The notes below the pieces were generated by a model. That model was not told the DNA's origin, did not search any database, and saw only the letters and a list, made by a program, of their open reading frames with translations. Source: Ceratothoa steindachneri (Eukaryota > Arthropoda > Malacostraca > Isopoda > Cymothoidae). Taken from it: a stretch of DNA of 64,000 nt. This document shows, piece by piece, positions 36,775 through 48,671 of the stretch (the first letter of the stretch is position 1; each line of letters opens with the position of its first letter). The translations under genes were made by a program, and so were the position numbers. The stretch is from contig OZ018329.1 in NCBI GenBank assembly GCA_963969495.1, forward strand, positions 145,323,521 through 145,387,520, in the 5' to 3' direction.

Positions 36775-37460
36775 AAACCTTCTATGAGATAAGCCCTTTT
36801 AATTTAGCTTAAATCGATCGTTTTTCATGTCTCGATCCTCCTTAGGAAGCCCTTGAATTCTCTTCGATTGGATTGCTGTGACTTGAATCTTTGAGTCTTT
36901 TTGTTTTCTTTTTTCATAATTTCTCTAACTTTAACTTCTTTCTTTACGCCTCTTTCTTACTTCTTTTCTACTGTATATCTAGACAATGCAAATGTCTTAT
37001 TATGCCCGTTAATTATCCCCCGTCCAGTTACAATCGTCCTCTTCTTAACATTCATTTCTTCCTCATCTCACTAAACCAATCATTCCAACCTTGTAAACTT
37101 TGGAATAATTCCTATATTTGGATTTACAAAATAATGTTTCTTATCCGGAAATTTTAAATAAAGCTTCGAGGTGAAAAAAATATCCCTTATTTTTTTAATA
37201 GGAAACTGCGAAAGAAAAATTAGGTCGCCCAATTTCTTATAAGATTTTTATTATTTATGAAATAAAGTTCATAACATTTAAGTTTTAGAGGGAAAGAAAA
37301 GTTCGATTTATTGAAGACTTTAATTATTTATCTAAAATGAAAGTTTATTATTAAAATTGAAGTGTAAAATAGAAGTGTTGAATGTGTCAATACGTTATGA
37401 AGAGAAAAAAGAGGAGATAGAGTCTGTCATCTATCTTCACTCCTCCACACGTCACTCGAT
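36775..37460. other. unassigned AT-rich sequence
   Basis: An 88-codon plus ORF (36891-37157) is rich in F, L and S and looks fortuitous. Confidence 0.4.
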
Positions 37461-37467
37461 TTTTAAT

Positions 37468-37650
37468 TAAAAGCTCCAGGGGTGATGAAAACGGAGAACT
37501 TAACAGGTTCATCATTTCAGAGTTCGAACCCTAACCAGTCGTACTTATTCACATCGCCTTAATTCTTCTCAACCCCAATCCAATTTACAGTCAACCCTGC
37601 ATGTGCAGGCGACACACTTCACTCCGACCACAGTCTTTCACGTATTCAAG
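37468..37650 (+). mobile_element. possible tRNA-derived SINE head
   Basis: A box A-like AGCTCCAGGGG near 37471 and a box B-like AGTTCGAACCC near 37521 are about 50 bases apart. The similarity is modest and no tail was defined. Confidence 0.3.
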
Positions 37651-37851
37651 GCAATGGTGGCAATGGAGGTATGAATTAAAGTTTGATATTTTGGCTAAGA
37701 TTAGGTTATGTTAGGTTGGGTTAAGTCTAGTTTGGTTTTCACTCTAAATATATTGGTTCCTCAGGTTAATACATGAGTATCGAAAATTGGTCTTCCTATG
37801 TTCCTTATGTTATTTTATGTTGTTATCTTATGTTATATTGTTATTGGGTTC

Positions 37852-38005
37852 AGTTAGGTTAGGTTAGGTTATTAAAACAAAAGCTTATGCAAACTTTGAA
37901 AATAATATGATCTTCAGAATCTCAACTTTAATTTAATTATTGGTGTTTTGTGAATTAAATAATTTGTGGCGAGTTTATCTTTTAATAGCCTAACCTAACC
38001 TAACT
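37852..38005. repeat. 154-bp foldback element with TTAGG-type terminal repeats
   Basis: The 26-base arms agttaggttaggttaggtta plus ttaaaa (37852-37877) and their inverse (37980-38005) differ at one base. Each arm contains three TTAGG units. A further ttaggttatgttaggttggg lies just outside, at 37701-37720. Confidence 0.85.
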
Positions 38006-38585
38006 AATCCTTTAATAAAGAATTGGCTGTCGATAATAGAATAGTACCTTTGTCAGTATATAAATTGTGCATATATAAATTAAGATAGAACACGGTGTAT
38101 GTGTATTAATTGATCCCCACAAGCCATTTTATTTATAAAATTAAAGGGTATTTGTGTTATCTCTCAGACATATTAAGCCACTGGTCTTGATTATGCTTTT
38201 AATTCAAAAGGAAACCTCTCTTACGAATATTAATTATCCTCTAATATTGGAGCTAAATAACAGAGCGCTAACTATGTATATTCAATGGCTTTAACGGAAA
38301 ACAAAATATTTAACACTGCGATAGCACAAACAATCTTTCCTATAAAATAACAAAAATAGACTAGCTTTCCTAGAACGTCATGGAAATCACTACCGCAAAT
38401 CAGTTTAAGATTAGGGTCGATAAATATTACTTTAAAATATGACATTGCACAAATAAGAGTTTGGAATCTAATTATTTATCTTTCGTTTTGTGCTTATCGT
38501 AAATGTCTCACTTGCATTATTGACCCATTTTTTGTTAGCTAGGCTCGAGAGGAACTTAGAGTCGTGGCTGGTTCTTAATTCCTTA
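38006..38585. other. unassigned sequence
   Basis: No feature recognised. Confidence 0.4.
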
Positions 38586-38601
38586 ATATTATAAGGGGAC
38601 C

Positions 38602-38735
38602 AAAACACAAAGAGTTATGACATACAAATTCATAAGACACAAAGAATGACTTAATTCGAATGGTCATAAAACACAAAAAGTCATTTAACACAAAGAGTCA
38701 GGAAACACAAAGAGTCATTTGCCACAAATAACCCA
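38602..38735. repeat. short interspersed acacaaagagtcatt repeats
   Basis: At least six variants of acacaaagagt(c)at occur in about 130 bases at uneven spacing of 17-25 bases. Confidence 0.75.
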
Positions 38736-38739
38736 GCTC

Positions 38740-41140
38740 ACTTATACACTAGTTAAGGGGAGCCAGTTCTGGGGAGACCTAGTTTAGAAGAAAAATCTTC
38801 TTTTTTTTAAAAATTGCTATATATTTCCCCAATCCCATGAATAACTTTGATAACTTTTTAATAAGCAAACTTTTAAAATTCGTAGAAGACCCAAACGTAG
38901 GCGGATAAATGGCAGATGAACTTTAACATACGCAAATGCGAGGTCAGCCACTTATGATATCGAAATTTAAAAGTGGATTACCAAATGGACGGCCAAATTC
39001 TAGTCGATTACTGAATAAAGAGACCAAAACTGTGGACGCAAAGTCACTGGGCAACAAGTTATAAAGGAATATATGTATATATAAATTAAATGAATATAAA
39101 GACCAAGAACTTACTCAGTATATGGTCTGAAAATCGAAAGACTTCAAAGTCCAAACGAATGCGTCCAAGCGTCAAAGAAAGCTAAATGGTTGCTGGGATT
39201 CATTGTCTTGAATTTCAGGTTTAAGTCAATTCTGCCTTGATATATATCCATTATCCGTCATCCTCTCGAGAACTCAGTTCAATTTATCATATAATCTCCC
39301 TACTGAAATAAAGACAGCACTCTTAGAGCGAACGTATCGTTGGGCAAATATATTAATTCCAGGCTTAGGAATGAAAGACTTCGATCTCACAACTTTAAAT
39401 TATTACTCGTAAGTCGTCGACTTCGTTGACAACTAATTGAAGTGATTAAACTATTAAATGTTTACAGTAATATTAATTATAAGAGAATTCTTTTCGAGAT
39501 GCGTGAGAAAAATTCACTTGTCAAAGGAGTTAAATTGGTAAACAAGACAAAGGACCCTACTAAAAATTACTTGTGTTATGATAGCACACAAACTTGAACT
39601 ATTAAGAAAATTTCCAATATAAGGAAAGCACATGAGTAAATATGTGTAAAAATCAAGGGGTATTTTTGGTATGTGTATATTACCTTCTATGAATCACAGA
39701 AGAGAACGTCTACTCTCGAGTAGCGGAAAGTGCGTCAGTTCTAATTTAAGAATATCGAATTGAAGAGCATTTTCAAATGAAATAATGATGATGACCTCAA
39801 CGGAATGAGTAAGAAAGGTAGCGAGTAAAATGTGAAAGAGGTTGCCAGCGATTATTTCGCCGAAAAGTGTGTGAACAAGTTAGTTTGGCATTTAGCTGTC
39901 ACGTTTTCTGCCATAATAGTCTCTTGAGCGCTTGCGGGTGGTGGTCGGCTGAAAGATCTTTTGTATGCTACCCTAGTGTCAATGTATATCAGGACTGCAA
40001 TTGACTTCGAGTTGCAGTAGATGGCTCCTTCAGGAATCATAGCTGCACACGTAAACAAGTGTGTGTCCAAACTCCAAGAAAAAACGAAACATGCCTTTTT
40101 ACGTACACGTGTAGAAAGTATATAGCATAGTTCTTGAACAAACAATAGAACAAGTGACATGGAATGTGGGTTCTAATAAATGTAAGATACCTAATTGGGA
40201 ACACTGCTGATGTAATTTGAACTCTTGACCATTTTACTTCTATTCTTTCCTGATTTGGACTGTAGTGGACCCTTGGGTCGTTAATGACCACATTATGTAT
40301 CTCCTTATTGTTTTAAGAGCTTTGCACTATTTGAAATAACCCGCAAGAGCCTGACTCGAAGATTCAATGAAAGACTTTGCCCTCTGCGGATTGTGAGAAG
40401 GACGCTACTCGACCGCTAGATGGGGTGTGGAGTGCTAACTCCTCCTCCCCGACACCAAGGAAGGGCAAGGCCGCGCTGGTACAATTATTACCTCAGATCT
40501 GGGATCGACTCATTTTTTATTTAAAATATGACATTTGACTGAAAGGAAATAGTTATTATTAATTAAATCATAACAAATAGTCATTATTTATTTAATATAT
40601 AACAAATAGGAAAATTGGATAATAGCCAATGAGGTTGAGTTTACGGTGGGTGCTATATGAGGTAACCCCGCATGGATTGGATCCCACCAGAAAAGGTCCT
40701 ACACTAAGAGAGGCACCGGGATGGGGTTAATGGGAGATAAAGTCCAGGCTCCAACCAAGCAAAAATATCTCCTTTTTGTTACTTTGAGTTCACCCTATTC
40801 TTCCTTGTTCTCTGAGTCCTATCCATTGGCCCCATCCCCCCCAAATAATCATGAACTCATCTAAATCTGTGAGACGTGGTCCTGTAACCGAGAAACTCCC
40901 TTAACTCTTTTCTCTCACTCTTTTATCCACCTCCTTTTTTTCTTCTTTAACTATATTCATTTAATTTGTTTTCTCTCCCTTCGAAACCTTTTCTTCCTTC
41001 AAATAACCTTTCTTTTTCTCACCTTACCCACCACCTCACTTCACCCCACACACTCTATCAACATTCTTCCACCACAGTGCCTCTCTCCCTCACATTCTGG
41101 TTCCTCAACCTAATCCTTTATCTTCCTTTTTCTTGATTTA
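38740..41140. other. unassigned sequence
   Basis: Minus ORFs 40160-39852 (102 codons) and 40291-40037 (84 codons) overlap in different frames and have no recognised homology. From about 40380 the composition becomes more GC-rich. Confidence 0.4.
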
Positions 41141-41144
41141 TTCC

Positions 41145-41345
41145 CCAGCCCTGGGCAGGGGGGTACCCTGTCTAGGCGGGTGTTACCCAGGGTAGCCTGT
41201 TAAAAAGGGTACCCGGAAGAACTGCAAGACCTCCCGGCCCGAGGGCAAATTAGGGAGGCTCTGTCACTGGGTTGACCCCGACTCTCTGATTGGGCCTGGG
41301 AAAGTTGTTGGTCCACTTTCCAATCGCCCCCTCTCAGCACTACCT
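41145..41345 (+). other. GC-rich structured leader, probable LINE 5' region
   Basis: It carries self-complementary blocks (ggggtaccct with agggtacccgg, and cccagccctgggcaggg) and clearly higher GC than its surroundings. Its position just upstream of ORF1 suggests a 5' untranslated region. The minus-strand copy does not extend this far, so this is inference. Confidence 0.45.
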
Positions 41346-41629
41346 TATTATTATTATTATCATTATTATTATTATGTTATTAATATTATGTATTCAAATT
41401 ATTGTGTATTACTATTACTAGGCGTTATTATTATTGTATATTATTATCATTAGTATAATTAGCATGTTTCTAATATTACTTAATAATATCAATTATTATT
41501 ATTTATTATCATTACGGCTATACCTTCAAACCTTTTCTACCCTCAATTGGTACCGGAATGAGTGTTCCCACCTAGAGAGAGTTTATTTTGGTAACCACGG
41601 TGCTCCTTTCTACTGAGAAGAAAAGAATT

Positions 41630-43150
41630 TAGAGAAAGATAAAGACGAGTAAGGGTTCATCTCCCTCCGCGAGAGCTCCGAGCAAGCACATGTCCGGTGC
41701 TGTTTCGGAAAGTGACCTGACCAAGATCGGCACGTCCGTCTGCGAGGCGCTCTCTTGTGTGGGGCCCAGACCCGAAACAAAGTCGCAAGTGCGCCTAGCG
41801 GAGCCTTGATTACGTCGGGGCCCCTCACTGAGAGACTAGATGGCATTTTTGAGCCTGTTGGCTTCAAACGTTTTCTGCTTATGTTATCTACTGATTGCAG
41901 CATGTTGGCCCAGGGCATATGATGCATAAAGAAGAGTATGAGTTCGAATACTTGGTAGAGAGGTGACGGTTACCCGTTATTTAAATGGGAGACTTATGGC
42001 ACATCCGTCGGATCCTCTGAGGCGGCCATAGTTAGTGCCCTTCGGACGCTTAATGACACGCCCTTGAGTGTGCCGACGGTCTCTACCATGAACTTCGTTA
42101 AGGGAGTGGTTCACACGAGGGAACTCGTAGACTAATCAATAGATGAAGTCACATTCAAGACCGACATATACACACACATCTTTCTTCAATTTGCCAGTGA
42201 TTATCTCCCTGAGTTAGGATATGCCTTCACGCTACCGAAACAAGGCATTTGTGCCATTGACGCAGAGGGGCTACTACTGCAACCGCTTTGGCCATACAAA
42301 TTAATCGTCTATACGTGCAAAGTTGTGTTTACTAGAATTCTGTACAATTTGTCCAAGGCAGTACACGATAGGTCCTTATTGCGTATGGCCAGATGCGTAT
42401 CTATTGTTGAGAACCGCACCCCGCTTCTTCGCAGCGACATGGTGTGTCTCTCGGAGAATTAAATCCTGGACGTTCAGGCTACGGACTGTGTCTCATTTCG
42501 CGAGGCTAATGAATTGGTGGTGGTGAGCCAAGCGTTGCCTGGGACATCATATGCTTTAATTTATAAAAAAAAATTAAACCTCTGCTCCTGACCTCCCTAG
42601 GCCAACGAAAATGGCCATTTCCCGCCCATTCAAACTCTTATGCAGATTCTACTCAACCAGAATGCCCCATTGGTAGAGTTAGTGGCACAGAGGGCTTACA
42701 CTCAGATCTGCTAAACCAGGGCTACACCCATACTTCAACATGACCATTTCGTAAAAGGTAAAATGGCCACGCACGTCCATAGAGTTGTTAAATTGACAGG
42801 AAGCAAAGCCCTGAATGTGGTGGTAAGGTCATCTTGCAGGGGGTCTTAAAGCTGCCCCTAGAACGGAGGACAGCATCAAAAGAGCTACGACTCCTATGCC
42901 CTCACTCAATGCTGCTCTAAGTATCAGAGACAGTGGGGCCTTTAAAAGTGGTTACCTTGACTCCGAAGCCGCCAAGGCAGCCGGTGCTTTCGATTCAAGG
43001 GAGGAAAAGACTCGCAAATCAAGCTTAACCTCCCCCTATAAGTTTTTGAAGGCAACAGCGCATCTCTTGGCTTGTTTTTCTAACAGCGACTTGAATTCTG
43101 CTTCCGGAAGCGCAAGGCCATTCCCGTGAAGTTGTTTCTTTCAAAAGGGC
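41630..43150 (+). pseudogene. LINE ORF1 (gag-like), degraded
   Basis: ORF1 proteins of jockey-type elements bind element RNA. A zinc-knuckle remnant, YYCNRFGHT, lies at about 42272-42298, with a further disrupted stretch after it. The 3' end of the region (about 43000-43150) is alignable to the minus-strand copy: SSLTSPYKFLKATAHLLACF here against a similar string near 51120-51050 there. The reading frame is broken many times. The N-terminal boundary is only a guess. Confidence 0.5.
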
Positions 43151-43159
43151 CCCCGCATC

Positions 43160-46100
43160 TCCTCCGAGCTAAATTTGGAGGTGATATTGCTTAACTGGAA
43201 TTGTTGTGGGCTCTTGGACTACTGGGAGGAACTGCGGAGCTCGTCTCTTCTCATTCGCCACCAGCTACCTCTTTGTAGGAGACGCGAGTCCCTTACCTAC
43301 ACGACCGGGGTAAAAGGGTTTGTAACGCCACCAGGGGACGGGTGCCGGGCAAGATGATTCGCAATTTACCAGAAATTATGTCTCCGTTATTCTCTTTGCT
43401 TTAAATAGCTCATTTCAAGCGGGTGCAATACAACTGCCTGAGGATAGGAGGAGTCATGATATTTCTAAAATAAATTCCACTGTCAATTACTTCAAGCCGT
43501 TACTCCAGCCTCCTCGTTACATTGTTTACGAAGCCCTTTCTACTGCTCGTTAATTTGAACAGCAAACACAATCTCTGGGGGGACTACTCGATGAATCGTA
43601 TGTTCATGTCCTGGCCGACCTGATCGACGAGCTGGAGATAGGTGTCCTAATTGTGAAAGAGTTTAGTTATCACTGCCCGAAAACCGCTTCATTGTCCTAT
43701 CTTTATTTATTCTTTGGCTCTCCGCATGAACACACTGATTTAGGATTGGACATGATCGCTAAGCTGCTTGGAAGAGATCACTTTCCCGTTCAAATATCCT
43801 TTTATTTAACCCTTCCGTGTGAGATATGCCTCCACCCCTTGTGGGTTTGCTCCGAGCGCAGTGGTACACATTTCAGAAAATGAGTGATTTCTCTGGCCCG
43901 TCAAAGAGTTCAAGTCAGTGGATTAGGTTTTGAGTTCTTCTCAGGCAGCATCCTCGCCGTGGGCCTAACTACTATTCCTAGACCATCTGGCCTTTTGCAC
44001 GCCGACCGCTTCCTGGTGGTCAGCCGAGTGTTAGACGCCCCTCAAAGAAAAGCGTTATGCCTACATGCACTATAAGCGCCGGCCAAACGATTTCACCTTC
44101 AGTGTATTTCTTCAAGCTGAGGTTAAGTCCCAGTATTTTTCAAAGCACGCCATCTGTTATTCCTGGGTATCATTCGTTCTTCAGCTAACGGGAATATCCC
44201 CTTAGCAAAAGTGTGAAAGGAAGTCAAAAGGATTTGGTTTAAGTTATCGCAGGACAGCTGCCCCATTCTCCAGGAGAATAGAACTGCATTCTCGTACCCT
44301 ACGTCCGTAGCGGAGTTCTTCGCGACCGCTTTCTCTACATTCTCTAGGGTGAATGTTGCTAAACCAGCATTCAATGCATGCCATGATGTCGCCAAAGGCC
44401 GCTGACTGGACGTTACCTTGAGAAGTGAAGAACTTTACAACGATATGTTTGCATTGATTGAGTTGCTTTCCACTCTCGCCTCGTGCACGGACAACGCACT
44501 TGGTCCGGACGACGTCTCATTTGTCACTCTTCGATGCCTAGGTAAACAAAGCATATTTTTCTGTTAGATTTCTTCAAAAGGATCTTGACAGAGGGTATCC
44601 TTCCCAGACTCCCGGCGAATGTCTATTGTGCTCCCTTTGATAAACTGAGGAGAGATAATTATGCCCCGTGCATTTTCTGCTCGATCCATCTAATCCCATG
44701 TGTATGCATGTTGATGGAGAAATGTGTAAATGTTAGATTAGAATTTTCATGGAGTGTGGAGGTCTCCTGTCTTTTGCTTTGTTCCCACTGGGAAATACCG
44801 TCAGCGAGTCCTTTCTTCGTACAGGGCACTATGCCAGGGTGTTTTTTAATTTGGAGAAGGTATATGATACTTCATGGTGATATAGGATCATTGAAGCTCT
44901 GTTGAGGCATCGATTCCGCGTATGGGTGGGGTAAGGACCCCTTTCCGGCCAAATGGAGCAGGAAAAGAGTATCCTGCATGGAAGGATCTCCAGTGTCACA
45001 TTATTTTCCTGAACATCAACGGTCTCCTCTTCAGTGCTGCTGGAAGATGATCTCGCTACTCTCTACTTGAACGACCTTTCGATCTATTTTGGTGCTGCCC
45101 AGATTAATACCCTAGAGCTTGAACTCCAACAGGCATTGCTCTGCATCTCTCGCTTATCGAACTGAACAGGTTTCGGTTTTCCTTGACTAAGGTGGTGCAC
45201 CTCTGCCGCCATATACGGTTCCACCCTTACGTGAACTTGTTTCTACCCTGTCTTAAACCTAGAAGTGGTGGTGTCGCACCGTTTCCTTGTTCTTTTTTTT
45301 GACCGATGCCTTAACTAAGAGGCTATTATTTGCAGCTTTAAGGTCTCTGGTACCTGTGAAATGGATATTCTTTGGTGTCTTACGTTCAGCACCTGAGGTG
45401 TTGATAGGGCTTGGGCGTTGTTTTCTACTAATTTTGCGTTCGTTCGAAGCTTTACTACAGATGCGAACTTAATGCATCTACAGCTAAGCGTTTATGCGGG
45501 AGGGGGAGTCGATCCACTACAACGGTCTCCACTTGGTGACAGGTGAATTCAGCACGTCACCCTATTGAGATTCTACTTGTTGATTCTGGGGAGATGCACC
45601 TCGCTCTGGGCAGTGCACAGTCCGTTATGCTCCTATCTGTGCGAGTTCGGCGCCTCTTTCATTTGAGTAACTAACAGTTCTAATTCCATCTGCAGCGGAT
45701 CTCAAAGGTTTAGGGCTAGGAAACTATTTCGAGAGCTCGGTGTTTCTCTTGGGCTGGGGGTGTCTCTGGTTCTGCCAAGGACACCATCCTAGAGGGTATC
45801 TCCTTGAACTAGTTGTAGCCAAGCTTTTGCTTCCAAAGATTCTGTGAAGAATAGGCAACCAGATCATCCTATCGCTCTTTCTCACATCAACCTAATGATA
45901 GGCATAAGGGCAGCATTGCGGACTGATTGGTAAGGAAGATGGGAGACGGCGGAGGAAAACTTAAAGTTGAATGCCATTTCGATGCCGTGACGGCTTTGAG
46001 TAGCTTACTGTCTTTTTCTAATTAGGCAAACTCGCGGGACGCTCCGCCATTTAAAGGACTCTTCATCTTTACTCTATTTTGACGACCTCTTTGTCCCCTA

Positions 46101-46250
46101 GACTGTTGAGCACATTCCTGTTGAATGTCCCAGTTTGGGTGATCTTCGCGCACATTACTTGTCTAGGTGTCGTGACGAGCGGGATCGCTATCACTTGTCC
46201 ATTAAAATTGGACGGATTCATGTACACAGACTTGTAGACTAATTGACTTT
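43160..46250 (+). pseudogene. LINE ORF2: endonuclease and reverse transcriptase, inactivated
   Basis: ORF2 opens with ILLNWNCCGL (about 43178), the start of an apurinic-type endonuclease. Next is VLADLIDELEIGV (43608) and a linker matching the other copy (AEFFATAFSTFSRVNVAK, about 44315). The reverse transcriptase has DNALGPDDVSF (44490), motif A VFFNLEKVYDTSW (about 44840, N where the family has D) and motif C LYLNDLS (45064, N at the first catalytic aspartate). TKVVHLCRHIRFHP (45188) matches the thumb region. A C-terminal TVEHIPVECPSLGDLRAHYL string (about 46105) is typical of jockey tails. It is inactive both by frame and by active-site changes. Confidence 0.85.
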
Positions 46251-46499
46251 TAGGAGGAGGTTTGTCTCCTTTATTTTATTTGACTATTTGATGTAATTTG
46301 CATGTTCCTTCGCTGAGGGTAAGCGGTCCTCCCCCTGACCCCTTAGCGTGCTTCTTTCTTTTTGCCTTTTTATCTTGTTTATTGTTTTGTTTTTCCTTCT
46401 ATTTTTGCTCTATTTTTTTCATTTTGTTCCTATGCATATTTTCTTTTTACTATAGTCAAACATTAGTCTGTAAGGTGAGTACAACAACTTTTGCCCTAG

Positions 46500-47115
46500 T
46501 AACCGTTCCCTAGATTGCCTCTTTTGAAAAAATATTCGTCAATTTCCATCACATGAACCTTCCCCATTATTATCCCTCCCCCTTTTACCTAATTTCATAA
46601 ATATTTATTGGAGAAAAGAAAAACAAAGCCTTCTGTGAGGCTCTTGTATAGATATTAAATGTGAGGAAATATTTCTTTTCATTCCACTGATTGATCATCT
46701 TCTGGTCTCTGAGAGCACTGGTTTCCTCTCGTCATGGAAAGAAATTTTTTTTCTCTCATTTGTCTCTCGACTGCCGAATGCCACAAAGAGAATAGTCGTT
46801 GAAAATAGTTCAGGCTATTATTTAGGCTATATTAAATTACAAACAAGAAAAATCACATAAGAAAACCCTATATTAAAAAGTAAAAACAACAAAGACCAAA
46901 ACACCTAATAAGTGATGTGAAGAGGGGAGTCCTTCGGTGTTCGTGATGGAGACTTGCACTTTGGCTGTTCTCATTAAACCACATTGTCTTAATTGCTTGT
47001 TGAAGTTATGATTGGTTTTAGAGGTCTTTAATAGGTTTTCCGGTAATTTTGAGATTCTTTTCTTTATTTTATGCAGTTGCATTAGGATTTATAATTGTTG
47101 TTTTTTTCGTGTTGA
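46500..47115. other. unassigned sequence
   Basis: T-rich, then mixed. No feature recognised. Confidence 0.4.
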
Positions 47116-47119
47116 ACGT

Positions 47120-47401
47120 TCACATTCCTGACATATAATGCGTTATGCCGTCAAGGAGAGACTCAATAGCCTCAATTGATACATAAGGTGATGGCAAAGG
47201 ATGGCGAATTGAATATTCCTTTCCCATCATTGTGTATGTCCGCGGTAGAATAATGGTTGTTTCCCTGTAGTAGTCAAGACGAACAACGTCATAATTAGAG
47301 ATGGATCTATTTAATTCGTCTTTCTCGGTAAGAGTGACAAAAGAACACGTGTTATGCCGCCGTAAAAGAAGAGGTCTAGAAGGTAATAGGTATAAAGCCA
47401 T
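47120..47401 (-). CDS. uncharacterised 93-codon ORF
   Basis: An uninterrupted ORF starts MALYLLPSRPLLLRRHNTCS and includes a PRTYTMMGKEYSIRHPLPSP stretch, with an in-frame stop 12 codons upstream of the ATG. Its amino-acid mix is balanced, unlike the F/L/I/K-heavy chance ORFs around it. I do not recognise a domain. It could be an exon or a fragment of an unknown mobile element. Its neighbours are LINE and mariner relics, so a TE origin is more likely than a host gene. Low certainty that it is coding. Confidence 0.3.
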   Translation of the reverse strand: MALYLLPSRPLLLRRHNTCSFVTLTEKDELNRSISNYDVVRLDYYRETTIILPRTYTMMGKEYSIRHPLPSPYVSIEAIESLLDGITHYMSGM

Positions 47402-47775
47402 AATGCGTCCAATGGATGTCTGTCGGTTTCAGTTAAACAACCTTTCATTTAGTGCTATAACTGTCACCATATAGAGTAATAGGTGAGTAGAAAGTAATTG
47501 CACCTAGTAAACAAATCCCACATCATTTAATTGAGAGATTCAAGACCGATCTAGTGTCGTGGTCTTCTAGAGTAATTCTCTGTATCACTCACACTGCCCT
47601 TTAACACGAAGAATCTTTGGTGTAGTACAACTTGTACTAATTCCGTGATCATGTAGGGTATTACCAATTTGATTCAATAAGAATAAGGTTCCGCTCTTAG
47701 AATGAAACAGAGCTGGCATTCAAAATATTGGGTGGGGTAGAACGAAACGGGAAGTCATAAGTACTTATTAGGTAA
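47402..47775. other. unassigned sequence
   Basis: No feature recognised. Confidence 0.4.
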
Positions 47776-47799
47776 TATATATTAAAATTCTAGTCCAAA

Positions 47800-48180
47800 T
47801 TTAAGAAATTACAATGAGCACGTTACTAGAAAAATAGTTATATTGCTTTATTAGAAAAGTTTTCGAAATACTCACGACATTTTGTAATGCATTTAGAAAC
47901 TCTAGCCCAGAAAAGGTCAAACTTCGACCGAAAACTTTGTTAATTTCTAGGCCAAGATTCACAATTATTTTAGGAGGCTTATGAATGGTTCTTGGTTTGT
48001 CAGATGCCCTAGATTGAAATCTTCATTAAAGCCCAAACAAAAAAGTCGTACGATGTAAGGTTAGGATATCAATCAGGATATTCGAACGCCGTTTCTAGGT
48101 GGTAGTTTTTCTAAAATAAACTGACGTAAGAAAAGCATTTAATATGAATTATTCTTTATGTTGTTCGGCCGTGACAGGTT
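47800..48180 (-). pseudogene. mariner-like transposase C-terminal relic
   Basis: On the minus strand, across frames, there is YPDxYPNLTSYDFFVWALMK (about 48085-48025), the third-aspartate region of a mariner (SPDLTPCDFFLWG type). It is followed by SDKPRTIHKPPKIIV and a worn tail. Short and heavily broken; only the C-terminus is visible. Confidence 0.55.
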
Positions 48181-48184
48181 TATA

Positions 48185-48645
48185 ACTGCTCTCTGCAGAA
48201 AAAGGTATAAAAGGCTAAAGGACGGGGTCTAACTCTTCGACAGGATGCTGACAACGACTTGCTAAAAGAAGACGCGTAAATAATTATCCCCTTTGCCTTA
48301 TTGCATTATTTTTTTCTTCTTACTTCTCTTGTCGATCAAAAAATAGAGTAAATTATAAATAAAGAAGGAGCAAAAGAAGTGAAAAAGAATTGTAAAATCC
48401 GATATGATGCCACTTGGAAGCGAATTTCAATCCTTCTCGAACACAAGTACAATTAAAAGGAACCAAAAAATGCACAAATAAAATTGCCCCCCCCCCCCCC
48501 ACTCATTTTGGGAACTACCACAATTATAAAATATCACTTTCAATATTTATTCTATTTTCCTAAATCAAACACTGAAACATAATACAAACAAATAGAGATG
48601 ACCTGTGGAACGAACAAAGGATCGATAAAAAAGTAAAGCAGTATC
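48185..48645. other. unassigned sequence with poly-C run
   Basis: Contains C14 at 48487-48500, otherwise nothing recognisable. Confidence 0.5.
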
Positions 48646-48671
48646 CCTATCAGCGCCCCAGACGCTGAATG

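Larger units (their letters stand above)
41145..46500 (+). mobile_element. jockey-like LINE, plus-strand copy
   Basis: A near full-length non-LTR retrotransposon. It has a GC-rich 5' region (41145-41345), a TTA microsatellite (41341-41420), a gag-like ORF1 region (about 41630-43150), ORF2 with endonuclease and reverse transcriptase (43160-46250), and a T-rich 3' region to about 46500. It aligns with the minus-strand copy at 48650-51140 from the ORF1 end through the reverse transcriptase. Stops and frameshifts occur every few hundred bases. The 5' and 3' limits are inferred from composition; no target duplication was found. Confidence 0.8.

Noticed and set aside
41610..41927. 105-codon minus-strand ORF
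   Set aside because: Antisense to the GC-rich ORF1 region of the plus-strand LINE; no recognisable domain.
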